Positions 1-7,830 of a stretch of DNA of 36,365 nucleotides are shown piece after piece. The DNA comes from Natronorubrum sulfidifaciens JCM 14089 (GTDB lineage Archaea > Halobacteriota > Halobacteria > Halobacteriales > Natrialbaceae). The DNA lies in contig NZ_AOHX01000002.1 in assembly GCF_000337735.1 (NCBI RefSeq), positions 118,957 to 155,321 on the forward strand. The letters run 5' to 3'. The position numbers were made by a program, and so were the translations under genes. Each line of letters starts with the position of its first letter. The first letter of the stretch is position 1. The notes under the pieces were generated by a model. That model saw nothing but the letters and a program-made list of their open reading frames with translations. It made no database searches and had not been told where the DNA came from.

Positions 1-684
1 GACGCCTTCGGCAAGGACAAGATCATCATCGAAACCGTCGGCGCTGGCCAGAACGAGGTCGATATCGTCAAAACCGCCGATACGGTCGCGGTCCTCGTTC
101 CCCCCGGCGCTGGCGACGATATCCAGATGCTCAAAGCCGGCATTCTCGAGATCGCCGACGTCTTCGTCGTCAACAAAGCGGACATGGACGGCGCGGATAT
201 GACGGTCAAAGAGCTCCATGAGATGGTGACGATGAACGATCCAACGCCGATGTCGGGCCACCACGGCCCGGACGCGATGGCCACAAGCGGCGGAATCGAC
301 GACACAACCGACGAACAAGCGGCCGAGACGTGGACGCCGCCGATCGTGGAAACGATCGCGACCAGCGGCGACGGCGTTCCCGAGTTCCTCGACACCGTCG
401 ACGACCACGTGACGTGGCTCGTCGACACTGGCGAGCGAGCAGCCAACCAACGCAGCCGATATGCAGACGAGATTCGGACGCTCCTTCGTGAGGACACGTC
501 CGCACTGCTCGAGGCCGAACTCGAGGCCCGCGGCGGCCTCGAGACCTACGTCGACTCGGTCGTCGACGCCGAGACGGACCCGTACACCGTCGCCGCGGAG
601 TTCCTCGAGCCACTCGAGACGTGCCTTCGCGAGCGCACATCGACCGACGGGCAGACCGAACCGACGGCGAAACGCGTCGAATAG
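1..684 (+). CDS. meaB: MeaB/ArgK-family GTPase, 5' end cut by window edge
   Basis: The reading frame is open from base 1, so the N-terminus, including the Walker A loop, lies outside the window; 227 residues remain. Visible are a switch-II/G3-like segment ETVGAGQ (residues 11-17 of the fragment) and the guanine-specificity motif NKAD (58-61), followed by a helical C-terminal region. This family chaperones adenosylcobalamin-dependent methylmalonyl-CoA mutase, protecting it and gating cofactor loading, in the cytoplasm. A His/Asp/Thr-rich stretch at about residues 78-105 interrupts the domain after NKAD and looks like a haloarchaeal insertion. The neighbouring acyl-CoA dehydrogenase and hydratase fit a propionyl-CoA or branched-chain acyl-CoA context. 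A mutase subunit gene probably lies upstream, outside the window (inference). Confidence 0.9.
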   Translation, partial: DAFGKDKIIIETVGAGQNEVDIVKTADTVAVLVPPGAGDDIQMLKAGILEIADVFVVNKADMDGADMTVKELHEMVTMNDPTPMSGHHGPDAMATSGGIDDTTDEQAAETWTPPIVETIATSGDGVPEFLDTVDDHVTWLVDTGERAANQRSRYADEIRTLLREDTSALLEAELEARGGLETYVDSVVDAETDPYTVAAEFLEPLETCLRERTSTDGQTEPTAKRVE

Positions 685-781
685 CCGGCACGGCGACGAA
701 CGGACGGCTCGAAACGGTCTTTTCTCGAGGAGATGCGGATTGTGCCGGTGGAAAAAAGCGTTCACCGAACTCCGACTGGTC

Positions 782-1924
782 TCAGTTCAACAGGTGCTGG
801 GCGATCGTGTTTCGCAACACTTCGCTGGTCCCCTCGTAGATCTCGTTGAGTTTGGCGTCGCGGTAAAAGCGCTCGGCGGGGAAGTCCTTGGTGTAGCCGT
901 AGCCACCGTGGATCTGGATGCCTTCGTTTGCGACTTCACGCGAGACCTCGGAGGCGTAGAGTTTCGCCTGTGCGGCCTCTTTGATGAAGTTCTCACCACG
1001 GATCTTCTTGTCTGCGGCGTCGTGCATGAGCAGTCGGGCAGCACGCGTCTTCGTATCCATATCGGCGAGTTTGTGCTGGATCGCCTGGAACTCGCTGATC
1101 GGCTGGTCGAACTGCTCGCGGTCCTGGCTGTATTTGGTTGCCTCGTCAAGCGCAGCCTGTGCGATCCCGATCGAACGGGCGGCGATCGTAATGCGGCCGC
1201 CGTTGAGCGTTTTCAGTGCCTGCACGAAGCCGTCTCCCTCGTTGCCAAGGAGGCGATCCTCCGGAATCCAGAGGTCGTCAAAGCGGAGTTCGGCCGTCGG
1301 ACAGCCCTTGTCGCCGAGTTTCTCCTCCGTCCCTTCGACGATGAAGCCGTCGTCTTCCTCGGGACGAACGATAAACGAGGAGATCCCCTTGTTGCCCGCG
1401 TCGGGGTCGGTTTTGGCGAACACGGTCACCGTGTCGGCGACTGAGCCGTTCGAGATCCAGAGCTTGCCACCGTTGATCAGGTAGCCGTCGCCGTCTTCTT
1501 CGGCCGTCGTCTCCATTGCTGGCACGTCGCTGCCAGCGCCAGCCTCCGAGAGGGCGAACGCACCGATGTCGGTTCCTTCTGCGACAGGCGTGAGGTATTC
1601 TTTTTTCTGTTCGTGGTTGCCGAACTCATACAGCATATTCCCCGCAAGCGAGATGTGTGCGGCGACGATCGTACCGAGGCCGCCGGAGCCACGTGAAATC
1701 TCCTCGAGGGCTGCCGGGTACGTGTGGTAGTCGAGTCCAGCACCACCGTACTCCTCGGGGAACGGCATCCCCATCAACCCGAGTTCGGCGAGTTCGGCGA
1801 CGATATCCTCGGGGAACTCGTCTTTTTTATCGATTTCGTCGGCGACCGGAACGATTTCCTCGTCGACGAACTCCGTAACCATCTCCGTGATCTGGCGCTG
1901 CTCGGCCGAGAGACTGAAGTCCAT
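782..1924 (-). CDS. acyl-CoA dehydrogenase
   Basis: A 380-residue FAD-dependent acyl-CoA dehydrogenase, the normal length for the short/medium-chain family. It oxidises an acyl-CoA to the trans-2-enoyl-CoA and passes electrons to electron-transfer flavoprotein in the cytoplasm. Family signatures are FALSEAGAGSD in the middle domain, a C-terminal helical domain with GGYGYTKDFPAER, and IYEGTSEVLR near the end, whose first glutamate (about 364) is the usual catalytic base position. The start MDFSLSAEQ was chosen because it begins the conserved N-terminal helix and because an AT-rich box lies about 28 bp upstream. The frame stays open far beyond this ATG, but the upstream part overlaps the divergent MaoC gene and is not protein-like. 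Substrate chain length cannot be read from the sequence. Confidence 0.95.
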   Translation of the reverse strand: MDFSLSAEQRQITEMVTEFVDEEIVPVADEIDKKDEFPEDIVAELAELGLMGMPFPEEYGGAGLDYHTYPAALEEISRGSGGLGTIVAAHISLAGNMLYEFGNHEQKKEYLTPVAEGTDIGAFALSEAGAGSDVPAMETTAEEDGDGYLINGGKLWISNGSVADTVTVFAKTDPDAGNKGISSFIVRPEEDDGFIVEGTEEKLGDKGCPTAELRFDDLWIPEDRLLGNEGDGFVQALKTLNGGRITIAARSIGIAQAALDEATKYSQDREQFDQPISEFQAIQHKLADMDTKTRAARLLMHDAADKKIRGENFIKEAAQAKLYASEVSREVANEGIQIHGGYGYTKDFPAERFYRDAKLNEIYEGTSEVLRNTIAQHLLN

Positions 1925-1947
1925 ACACCATACTTCACACGTCTTTC

Positions 1948-1957
1948 GTATAGATTT
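1948..1957 (-). promoter_or_regulatory. TATA-like box of the acyl-CoA dehydrogenase gene
   Basis: On the minus strand this reads AATCTATACG, centred about 28 bp before the ATG at 1924. That spacing fits an archaeal promoter giving a leaderless or nearly leaderless mRNA. The call rests on position and AT-richness only. Confidence 0.5.
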
Positions 1958-2028
1958 TCCTCTTTGGGAAGCCGTCGCAGTGACAGTTCGATCCGTCCGC
2001 TGACGAGTGACGCCGGTCTCCGCGAAAG

Positions 2029-2036
2029 AATATGTA
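2029..2036 (+). promoter_or_regulatory. TATA-like box of the MaoC gene
   Basis: AATATGTA is centred about 27 bp before the ATG at 2060, the spacing expected for leaderless transcription. With the box at 1948-1957 it forms a short divergent promoter region. Confidence 0.45.
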
Positions 2037-2059
2037 CGATGGCCTAGAACAGATCCGGT

Positions 2060-2524
2060 ATGGCATACAGTTACGAGCCACACCGCTTCGAGGAGTTCGA
2101 AGAAGGACAGACGTTCCAGAGTCCCGGTCGAACGATCACCGAGACGGATGTCGTCATGCACTCCGCGATGACCAGCGACTGGAACGAACTGCACACGAAC
2201 GCCGAACACGCCAAAGAGCGCGATTTCGGCGAGCGGATCGTCCACGGCCCGATGACGTTCGTCCAGGCGATCGGTATGGTCATGCGAATCGGCATCCTCG
2301 AGCGAACCGCCTACGCGTTCCTCGGGATGAACTACATGGATCTGCCGAACCCAGTCCACATCGGCGACACCGTCTCGCTCGAGATCGAAGTCGCCGAGAC
2401 AAAGACACTCGAAAGTCGTGACGACGTCGGGCTGGTCGTCCTCGAGACGGAGATGACCACACAGGAGGACACAATCGTCTTCCAGGGCGATCTGAAGTTT
2501 TTCGTCCTCACGGCCGACGACTAA
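2060..2524 (+). CDS. MaoC-family (R)-enoyl-CoA hydratase
   Basis: A 154-residue single hot-dog-fold protein of the MaoC dehydratase family, a typical length for the one-domain form. The hydratase signature is present: Asp40 and His45 in the segment SDWNELHTN form the expected D-x4-H catalytic pair, followed by ERIVHGPM. Family members reversibly hydrate trans-2-enoyl-CoA to (R)-3-hydroxyacyl-CoA. It is divergent from the acyl-CoA dehydrogenase gene, with only 135 bp between the two starts, so the pair could act in succession on one acyl-CoA. The true substrate (PHA precursor, branched enoyl-CoA or other) cannot be decided here. Confidence 0.9.
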   Translation: MAYSYEPHRFEEFEEGQTFQSPGRTITETDVVMHSAMTSDWNELHTNAEHAKERDFGERIVHGPMTFVQAIGMVMRIGILERTAYAFLGMNYMDLPNPVHIGDTVSLEIEVAETKTLESRDDVGLVVLETEMTTQEDTIVFQGDLKFFVLTADD

Positions 2525-2980
2525 CCCGGCTTTCACCCCGGCTGCCAACAGATTTATCAGCCTTTATAGTATTAGAGTGGCTCGATAATTCTCGAGTGCT
2601 ATCGAAATGATAGGCTATCGACCGCGACGAGGACTGCCCTCAACACAACGTTCGAACAGGGTTTCGAGAGCGTCCAGCACGGTGTACGCTCGAGAGGGAC
2701 GAGTCAACACGGTTCGACACGACTGTCAGTGATTCCATCGTGCGAAATCCAACCGGACTGATCGACCCGATTCACGCGATTATCGGGCACACAGCCTCGA
2801 AAAGTGAGGTCGTGCTACGAGACATTCTTCTGGAACGGGCGCGATCCGAATATCGGATACGGCATTCAGAAAATATCTATCAAAGAGGATAGGTTTGCGA
2901 ATGTACCTCTTTTTAGATAGTTCTGAAAGGACTGGATACCGAGCGCACTGCCACCCGCACAGCAGCGGCGCTTCGGGTCG
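2525..2980. other. convergent intergenic region with inverted repeats
   Basis: 456 bp between the convergent MaoC and CDC48 genes. No protein-like frame is visible. Two dyads stand out: a perfect 6-3-6 palindrome at 2844-2858 (ATCCGA, spacer AAT, then the complement), and a long imperfect inverted repeat at 2865-2927. It may serve as a two-way terminator region, but it could also hold a decayed short mobile element. Confidence 0.5.
2865..2927. repeat. imperfect inverted repeat (possible bidirectional terminator)
   Basis: The left arm is 2865-2888 (beginning TTCAGAA, ending AAAGAGG) and the right arm 2906-2927 (beginning CCTCTTT, ending TTCTGAA), around a 17-base spacer. The outer 7 bp and inner 7 bp pair perfectly and the middle pairs with small bulges. 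The right arm carries a run of five T on the plus strand and the left arm supplies AAA on the other. It sits between two convergent genes. Confidence 0.5.
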
Positions 2981-5209
2981 CTACATCCCGCTTGGCTCAC
3001 CGTCGCGTCGTGCGGCCTCGAGATGGCGGCGCTCGATAACGACCTCGTCAGCCCTGTCGTTTGCCTCGTCGGGTCCGTAGGCGTCGGCGACCTCCCGAAT
3101 CGCTTTCATCGAGGCGGTTCGAACCAGTGCCTCGAGGTCCGCGCCGGTGTAGCCCTCGAGTTCAGCTGCGAGTGCCGAAACATCGATCTCGGCGTCGAGT
3201 GGCTTGCCGCGGGTGTGGACCTCGAGAATCTTCTCGCGGGCGTCCTGATCCGGTTTCGGAACGAGGACGTGCGTATCGAGTCGGCCGGGTCGAAGCAAGG
3301 CAGGGTCGATGTGATCTTTGCGGTTGGTGGCAGCCAAGACGACGAGGTTCGGGTTCTCGCGCATCCCGTCGAGTTCCGTCAGGAGTTGTGAAACGACACG
3401 TTCGGTCGCCTCGTGGCTCCCCTCGCCGCGGGTGGCGGTAATCGCGTCGATCTCGTCGAAAAAGACGATCGACGGCGCGGATTGGCGCGCCCGTTCGAAC
3501 ACCTCACGGATCGCCTTCTCGCTCTCGCCGACGTAGCGGTCGATGATCTCCGGCCCGTCGACGCGAACGAAGTTGACGTCTGTTTCGCCCGCGAGCGCAC
3601 GAGCGAGCAGCGTCTTCCCCGTCCCGGGCGGTCCGTAGAGCAAGACACCCGAGGGCGGTGTCGTGTTCGTCTCCTCGAACAGTCGCTCGTAGGTCAACGG
3701 CCACTCGACGGACTCGCGAAGGGTCTGTTTGGCGTCCTCGAGGCCGCCGACGTCCGAAAAGTCCGTCGTCGGCGATTCGGCGACGTACTCGCGCATCGCG
3801 GACGGTTCGACGGACGCGAGGGCTGCATCGAAGTGGGCTTTCGTGACCGCGGGGCTGCGATTCCACGCCGCGCGATCGTCAGCTTCGGTCGGCCGACGAC
3901 GGATCGCAGCCATTGCTGCCTCGCTTGCGACCGCATCGAGGTCCGCACCGACGAACCCGTGCGTTCGTCGGGCAATCGCGTCGATACTGACGTCGTCTGC
4001 GAGTGGCATCCCGCGCGTGTGGACCTCGAGGATCTCTTTTCGACCCGCAACATCCGGGACACCAATCTGGATCTCACGATCGAACCGACCACCACGCCGG
4101 AGGGCGGGGTCGATCGTATCGACACGGTTTGTCGCCCCGATAACGATGACCTCGCCACGGGCGTCGAGGCCGTCCATCAGCGTCAGTAGCTGCCCGACGA
4201 TCCGGTTTTCGGCGTCGCCCTCGTCGTCGCGGGTGCCGGCGATCGAGTCGATTTCGTCGAAAAAGACGATCGTCGGCGCGTTTTCTTGGGCCGTCTCGAA
4301 CACTTCACGGAGTCGCTCTTCGGACTCTCCTTTGTATTTCGACATGATCTCCGGGCCGGAGATCGTCTCGAAGTGCGCATCGACCTCGTTGGCGACGGCA
4401 CGGGCGATGAGCGTCTTCCCCGTCCCGGGCGGCCCGTAGAGCAAGACGCCCGACGGCGGCTCGACGCCGAGTCGCTGGAACAGCTCCGGTTCCGAGAGGG
4501 GGAGTTCGATCATCTCGCGGACGAGCTCGAGTTCCTCGTCCAAGCCGCCGATATCTTCGTAGGTGACACCCGACGCAGGGGCTGTGTCGGCCTCCGTGGA
4601 CGACGACTCCGTCGACTCGGTCGTGTCGCCGCTTTGGACCCGCGAACGGTCCGCAGCCCCCTCGGCACTCGGGGCCTCGTCGCGTGCTGTATCCGTCCCA
4701 CTGCCAGCGATTCGAACCGTTGTCGTGCTCGTAATTCGAACGTCGCCGGTGGGATCGGTATCAGTGACCCGGAACGGGTTCTGGTCGAGCCCCTCGATTC
4801 GGACCTGTTCGCCGGTTCGAACCGGACGGTTGCGAAGTGCTTTGGCCGTTTCGCGTTCGGCAGTTTCCCGTTGCCCGCTAAACGACGCCGGCGGCACGAG
4901 CGTCACCCGCGTCGCGTCGGCGATTGCCGACGTCGCTTTCGTCCCGACAGTAACGGTCTCGCCGACGTGTACCCCGGCGTTTGCGCGGGTGTCGCCGTCG
5001 ATCTGAATGACGTTCTCCGGGACCGACGGGTCCGCCGGCCACATCTTCGCGACAGTCGTCCGTTCCCCCTCGATCACCACCGTGTCGCCGCTCAGGACGC
5101 CGAGTTGGCGGCGTGCCAACTCTGGAATCCGTGCGACACCACGCCCCGCATCCCGCTTTTCGGCGGCGTGAACTGTCAATGACACGCCATCCGAATCCGA
5201 CTCGCTCAT
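2981..5209 (-). CDS. CDC48/VAT-family two-domain AAA+ ATPase
   Basis: A 742-residue member of the archaeal CDC48/p97/VAT unfoldase family. Order: N-terminal substrate-binding region (about 8-170), a Ser/Thr/Asp/Glu-rich linker (about 172-215), D1 AAA domain with Walker A GPPGTGKT (259-266) and Walker B FFDEID (about 316-321), and D2 AAA domain with Walker A at 526-533 and Walker B at 583-588. Both ATPase sites look intact, including the NR sensor segments. These hexamers unfold proteins, often for the proteasome, in the cytoplasm. The C-terminus ends PSGM and lacks the hydrophobic-Tyr-X tail that docks to the 20S proteasome in some homologues. Haloarchaea carry several CDC48 paralogues and this one's specific role cannot be assigned. 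The start follows the conserved N-domain. Confidence 0.95.
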   Translation of the reverse strand: MSESDSDGVSLTVHAAEKRDAGRGVARIPELARRQLGVLSGDTVVIEGERTTVAKMWPADPSVPENVIQIDGDTRANAGVHVGETVTVGTKATSAIADATRVTLVPPASFSGQRETAERETAKALRNRPVRTGEQVRIEGLDQNPFRVTDTDPTGDVRITSTTTVRIAGSGTDTARDEAPSAEGAADRSRVQSGDTTESTESSSTEADTAPASGVTYEDIGGLDEELELVREMIELPLSEPELFQRLGVEPPSGVLLYGPPGTGKTLIARAVANEVDAHFETISGPEIMSKYKGESEERLREVFETAQENAPTIVFFDEIDSIAGTRDDEGDAENRIVGQLLTLMDGLDARGEVIVIGATNRVDTIDPALRRGGRFDREIQIGVPDVAGRKEILEVHTRGMPLADDVSIDAIARRTHGFVGADLDAVASEAAMAAIRRRPTEADDRAAWNRSPAVTKAHFDAALASVEPSAMREYVAESPTTDFSDVGGLEDAKQTLRESVEWPLTYERLFEETNTTPPSGVLLYGPPGTGKTLLARALAGETDVNFVRVDGPEIIDRYVGESEKAIREVFERARQSAPSIVFFDEIDAITATRGEGSHEATERVVSQLLTELDGMRENPNLVVLAATNRKDHIDPALLRPGRLDTHVLVPKPDQDAREKILEVHTRGKPLDAEIDVSALAAELEGYTGADLEALVRTASMKAIREVADAYGPDEANDRADEVVIERRHLEAARRDGEPSGM

Positions 5210-5348
5210 ACACTGTTCCTTTCGGGCGGGTCATCTTGAGAATTGTCCCGTCATCGAACACCGCACCGGTCGCTTGAGCGTGTGCTGCACAGCGATGGCC
5301 TCGAGTGAGATTACAGACGTGGTAACGTGGCTCGTTTCGAAAGATCCG

Positions 5349-5594
5349 TCACTCGAGTCGCTCGCGATGGTCGGCAGCGAGCTCACCAGCCTGCTCGAGC
5401 GTGTGGGTTTCCGTCCAGCGAACGCGGTCGCCGTCGCCGTAGGCGAGCGCCGTTTTGAGTTCGTCACGGAGCACCCCGTGGTCAACGGCGAGCACCGTTC
5501 CTGACCCATCGCCGAGTTCGTACACGCCCGGCCGATCAGGGGCGCTGGCAACGACGCTTCGATCGAGGTCACGCCATGGTTTCTGCAGCGGCAT
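5349..5594 (-). CDS. small haloarchaeal protein resembling a degenerate GIY-YIG domain
   Basis: An 81-residue acidic protein. Residues about 16-45 (DRPGVYELGD, then a short turn and LRDEL) recall the first hairpin and helix of GIY-YIG domains such as the UvrC N-terminus, where PGVY is followed by a second strand. The catalytic Arg and Glu of that fold are not clearly recognisable, so nuclease activity is not claimed. It starts 6 bp after the stop of the DUF5796 gene on the same strand, so the two are probably co-transcribed, and the CDC48 gene follows 139 bp further on. Confidence 0.7.
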   Translation of the reverse strand: MPLQKPWRDLDRSVVASAPDRPGVYELGDGSGTVLAVDHGVLRDELKTALAYGDGDRVRWTETHTLEQAGELAADHRERLE

Positions 5595-5600
5595 CGTGAG

Positions 5601-6062
5601 TCAGTCCTCTCCGCCGTCGTCAGCGCTGGCGCTGTCCTCGCTCGCAACGAGTTCGTACGCGTGTTCGCTCATCTCGTCTTCGGCGAAGACGAACACCCGA
5701 CCGTCGACCAGCGAAAGGTCGGCCTCGACGCGGATCGAGTATCCCTCCGTCGTGACAGTCACACCGGGGAACAGCACTTCCTCGTCGTCGCCCTCGAGCA
5801 TCACGCGGCCGACACCGGTCGACTCGAGGATGTCGTCGTGGGTGTTACGGTCGTTGACGTAGGTCATAACGCCCTCGACGCCGTCGGGATCGGTGACGAG
5901 AACGTGGACTTCCTTCCCGGGTGGGGTCTTGATCGCGCCGTCGACGGGCTGTGGCGGGCCGTGGTAGAACACGTCCCGACCGTCGAGATATTCGACGACG
6001 ACGCCACCCTCGACGAAATCGACACCGATCGTACTCGGTGCGACGTTGTTTCGTGCGCTCAT
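5601..6062 (-). CDS. DUF5796-like haloarchaeal protein
   Basis: A 153-residue acidic, predominantly beta-strand protein of unknown function, apparently the haloarchaeal DUF5796 type (recognised from memory). It has no signal peptide or membrane segment; the C-terminus is an acidic Ser/Asp/Glu tail. Codon use is normal for the window. It is divergent from shikimate kinase (108 bp between the starts) and leads a likely operon with the 81-residue protein downstream. The start MSARNNVAP is the first Met of the frame and sits just inside the divergent intergenic region. Confidence 0.75.
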   Translation of the reverse strand: MSARNNVAPSTIGVDFVEGGVVVEYLDGRDVFYHGPPQPVDGAIKTPPGKEVHVLVTDPDGVEGVMTYVNDRNTHDDILESTGVGRVMLEGDDEEVLFPGVTVTTEGYSIRVEADLSLVDGRVFVFAEDEMSEHAYELVASEDSASADDGGED

Positions 6063-6142
6063 TGCCAGTCGATTCGGACGGGATGGGGAAAAGCGATCGG
6101 TTCCAGCACCGTCTCCGCGTGCGACATCGAGACCGTCAGCCG

Positions 6143-6148
6143 TAAATA
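6143..6148 (+). promoter_or_regulatory. TATA-like box of the shikimate/chorismate operon
   Basis: TAAATA is centred about 26 bp upstream of the ATG at 6171, as expected for a leaderless haloarchaeal transcript covering the two overlapping genes downstream. Confidence 0.5.
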
Positions 6149-6170
6149 CACGCTCTGAGACGATTGCGGT

Positions 6171-7043
6171 ATGGACGGTCGCGCCGTTGCCCCAGCAGCC
6201 GGAACGGTTCTCAACGCGCTTGCAACCGGAACCGGCTCGGCGTTTGCGATCGATCTCGAGACGACAGCCACAGTCGAACTCACTGACGATGGCGACGTCG
6301 ACGCCGAGATCGCCGGCCAGCCCGACGCCGATACGACGCTCGTCGAGCGCTGTGCCGAGTTCACGATCGCCGACTACGCCGACGCTGCAGGACTCGACGA
6401 GGCAGCAGTGGGCGCTCGAGTGGAGACGAACAGCGACGTCCCGATGGCTTCGGGATTGAAGAGTTCAAGCGCTGCGGCGAACGCAACCGTGATGGCGACG
6501 CTCGACGCGCTCGAGATCAGCGACGCGGTCGATCGAATCGACGCCTGCCGACTCGGTGTGCAAGCGGCCCGTGACGCCGGCGTCACCGTCACCGGCGCGT
6601 TCGACGATGCCAGCGCGAGCATGCTCGGCGGCGTGACGGTCACCGACAACACGGCCGACGAACTGCTCGCCCGCGAAGCGGTCGACTGGCACGCGCTGGT
6701 CTATACGCCACCCGAACAATCGTTTAGCGCCGACGCCGACGTCTCCGCCTGCGAGCGAATCGCACCGATGGCCGACCTCGTCGCCGAACTCGCCTTGGAT
6801 GGGCGCTACGGCGAGGCCATGACGGTCAACGGCTTCGCGTTCTGCGGTGCGCTCGACTTTTCGACCGGACCGATGATCGACGCGTTGCCCGACGTCGCCG
6901 GCGTCTCGCTGTCCGGCACCGGGCCGAGCTACGTCGCCGTCGGCGATCGACGGACGCTCGAGACAGTGCAGGACCGATGGACCGAACGCGACGGAACGAC
7001 ACGATTACTGCAGACGCGAACCGACGGGACACAGATCCAATGA
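6171..7043 (+). CDS. aroK: shikimate kinase, archaeal GHMP type
   Basis: 290 residues. It phosphorylates shikimate at the 3-hydroxyl with ATP in the chorismate pathway. Archaea use a GHMP-superfamily kinase unrelated to bacterial AroK. The ATP-binding motif PMASGLKSSSAAA is at about residues 91-103, the N-terminal APAAGTVLNAL segment is the substrate/ATP strand-helix, and GVSLSGTGPSY near the C-terminus is the third GHMP motif. The start ATG follows a TATA-like box by 26 bp. Its stop codon overlaps the chorismate mutase start in ATGA, so the two pathway enzymes are translationally coupled. Confidence 0.95.
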   Translation: MDGRAVAPAAGTVLNALATGTGSAFAIDLETTATVELTDDGDVDAEIAGQPDADTTLVERCAEFTIADYADAAGLDEAAVGARVETNSDVPMASGLKSSSAAANATVMATLDALEISDAVDRIDACRLGVQAARDAGVTVTGAFDDASASMLGGVTVTDNTADELLAREAVDWHALVYTPPEQSFSADADVSACERIAPMADLVAELALDGRYGEAMTVNGFAFCGALDFSTGPMIDALPDVAGVSLSGTGPSYVAVGDRRTLETVQDRWTERDGTTRLLQTRTDGTQIQ

Positions 7044-7360
7044 CTCGAGAGACAGCCACGAACGAAGAGACGGAGAACCGAACGCCGGACGAAATGAGCC
7101 TCGACGAACTGCGCGAGGAGATTCAAACGATCGACCGTGAGATCGTCGAGCTCATCGCCCAGCGAACGTACGTCGCGGACACGATTGCCCAGGTCAAAGA
7201 CGAACAAGGGCTGCCGACGACCGACGAAAAGCAAGAGCAGCAAGTGATGGATCGGGCGGGATCAAACGCAGAACAGTTCGACGTCGACGCCAACCTGGTG
7301 AAAGCGATCTTCCGACTGTTGATCGAGTTGAACAAGGTCGAGCAGCGTGAGAATCGGTAG
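7040..7360 (+). CDS. aroQ: chorismate mutase, AroQ type
   Basis: A 106-residue all-helical chorismate mutase that converts chorismate to prephenate for phenylalanine and tyrosine synthesis. The long first helix carries LREEIQTIDREIVELIAQR and is followed by VKDEQGLPTTDEKQEQQV, the usual arrangement of active-site Arg, Lys and Glu/Gln residues in AroQ. A Thr/Glu-rich N-terminal leader of about 18 residues precedes it. The start is taken at 7040, where ATGA overlaps the shikimate kinase stop; an earlier in-frame start would overlap far more. The 3' end of this gene is partly duplicated 830 bp downstream (8162-8200). Confidence 0.93.
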   Translation: MTRETATNEETENRTPDEMSLDELREEIQTIDREIVELIAQRTYVADTIAQVKDEQGLPTTDEKQEQQVMDRAGSNAEQFDVDANLVKAIFRLLIELNKVEQRENR

Positions 7361-7373
7361 CAAATAGCACTAA
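7328..7373 (+). repeat. direct repeat, copy 1 (aroQ 3' end)
   Basis: The last codons and stop of the chorismate mutase gene plus 13 bp. The first 17 bases (7328-7344) and the last 10 (7364-7373, ATAGCACTAA) recur exactly at 8162-8178 and 8191-8200. The middle part has diverged and differs in length by 7 bases. Confidence 0.8.
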
Positions 7374-7408
7374 TTTCACGTATCTACTACTGTTTCTCCT
7401 CGCCATTG

Positions 7409-7492
7409 TAGTAACAACTGCAACTAGTTACACACTGATCGCCGAGCTGTTTGGCGATCAGGTGTGCATTGACTTGCAGTGGCTACTATAGC
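7409..7492. repeat. 84-bp palindromic element, copy A
   Basis: Runs from TAGTAACAACTG to GGCTACTATAGC and folds almost end to end into an imperfect hairpin with about 35-bp arms and the apex GATCGCC...GGCGATC. A second copy at 16409-16492 is about 88 percent identical. Differences at 7421/7476, 7443/7453 and 7444/7452 keep or alter base pairs together, so the stem appears to be conserved. No coding potential. It lies between the two direct-repeat copies and upstream of the RHH/RelE pair. Confidence 0.85.
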
Positions 7493-7545
7493 GTCTGCGT
7501 TTGGACGCCGAAACACCTACAGTAACACACGAGTAATACAAGCGT

Positions 7546-7830
7546 ATGTCCAAAGCATCCACAAGCAACGGCGACGACGAGATCGTCACGGTAAACTTCA
7601 AAGTCACACGGTCGTTTCTCAACGAGATTGAAGACACATGGCAAGGACGCGGATTCAACAGCCGGAGCGAATTTATTCGGTATACCTTACGCGATGCTGT
7701 CGAACATCCCACGTTCGACCGCGATGAACTCGTCGCACTCCTCCAAGCTGAAGAGGACGTCCGTGAAGAACAGACGATGAGTGCCGAAGAAGCGCGCGAA
7801 CGATTCGGTACTGGCGATACGAATGAGTGA
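7546..7830 (+). CDS. ribbon-helix-helix antitoxin
   Basis: 94 residues. The N-terminal ribbon (about residues 12-20, IVTVNFKVT) and two helices with FNSRSEFIRYTLRDAV form a ribbon-helix-helix DNA-binding domain of the CopG/ParD kind. The rest is an acidic helical tail, typical of the toxin-wrapping part of such antitoxins. It presumably binds its own promoter as a dimer and neutralises the toxin encoded next, whose start lies inside the last 8 bp of this gene. The start is the first Met of the frame. The pair sits between two copies of a duplicated aroQ 3' end, which suggests arrival as a mobile or recombined module. Confidence 0.85.
   Translation: MSKASTSNGDDEIVTVNFKVTRSFLNEIEDTWQGRGFNSRSEFIRYTLRDAVEHPTFDRDELVALLQAEEDVREEQTMSAEEARERFGTGDTNE

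Noticed and set aside
461-1444. Long plus-strand frame (327 codons) opposite the acyl-CoA dehydrogenase gene
   Set aside because: It lies antisense to a gene with clear family motifs and its protein is not family-like; it is a shadow frame typical of high-GC DNA.
1925-2548. Upstream extension of the acyl-CoA dehydrogenase frame (to 588 residues)
   Set aside because: The extension is antisense to the MaoC gene and has no protein character; the ATG at 1924 has the family start and a promoter box.
3413-5182. Several plus-strand frames (for example 3413-4189 and 4286-5182) opposite the CDC48 gene
   Set aside because: They run antisense to two intact AAA domains and are Arg-rich shadows.
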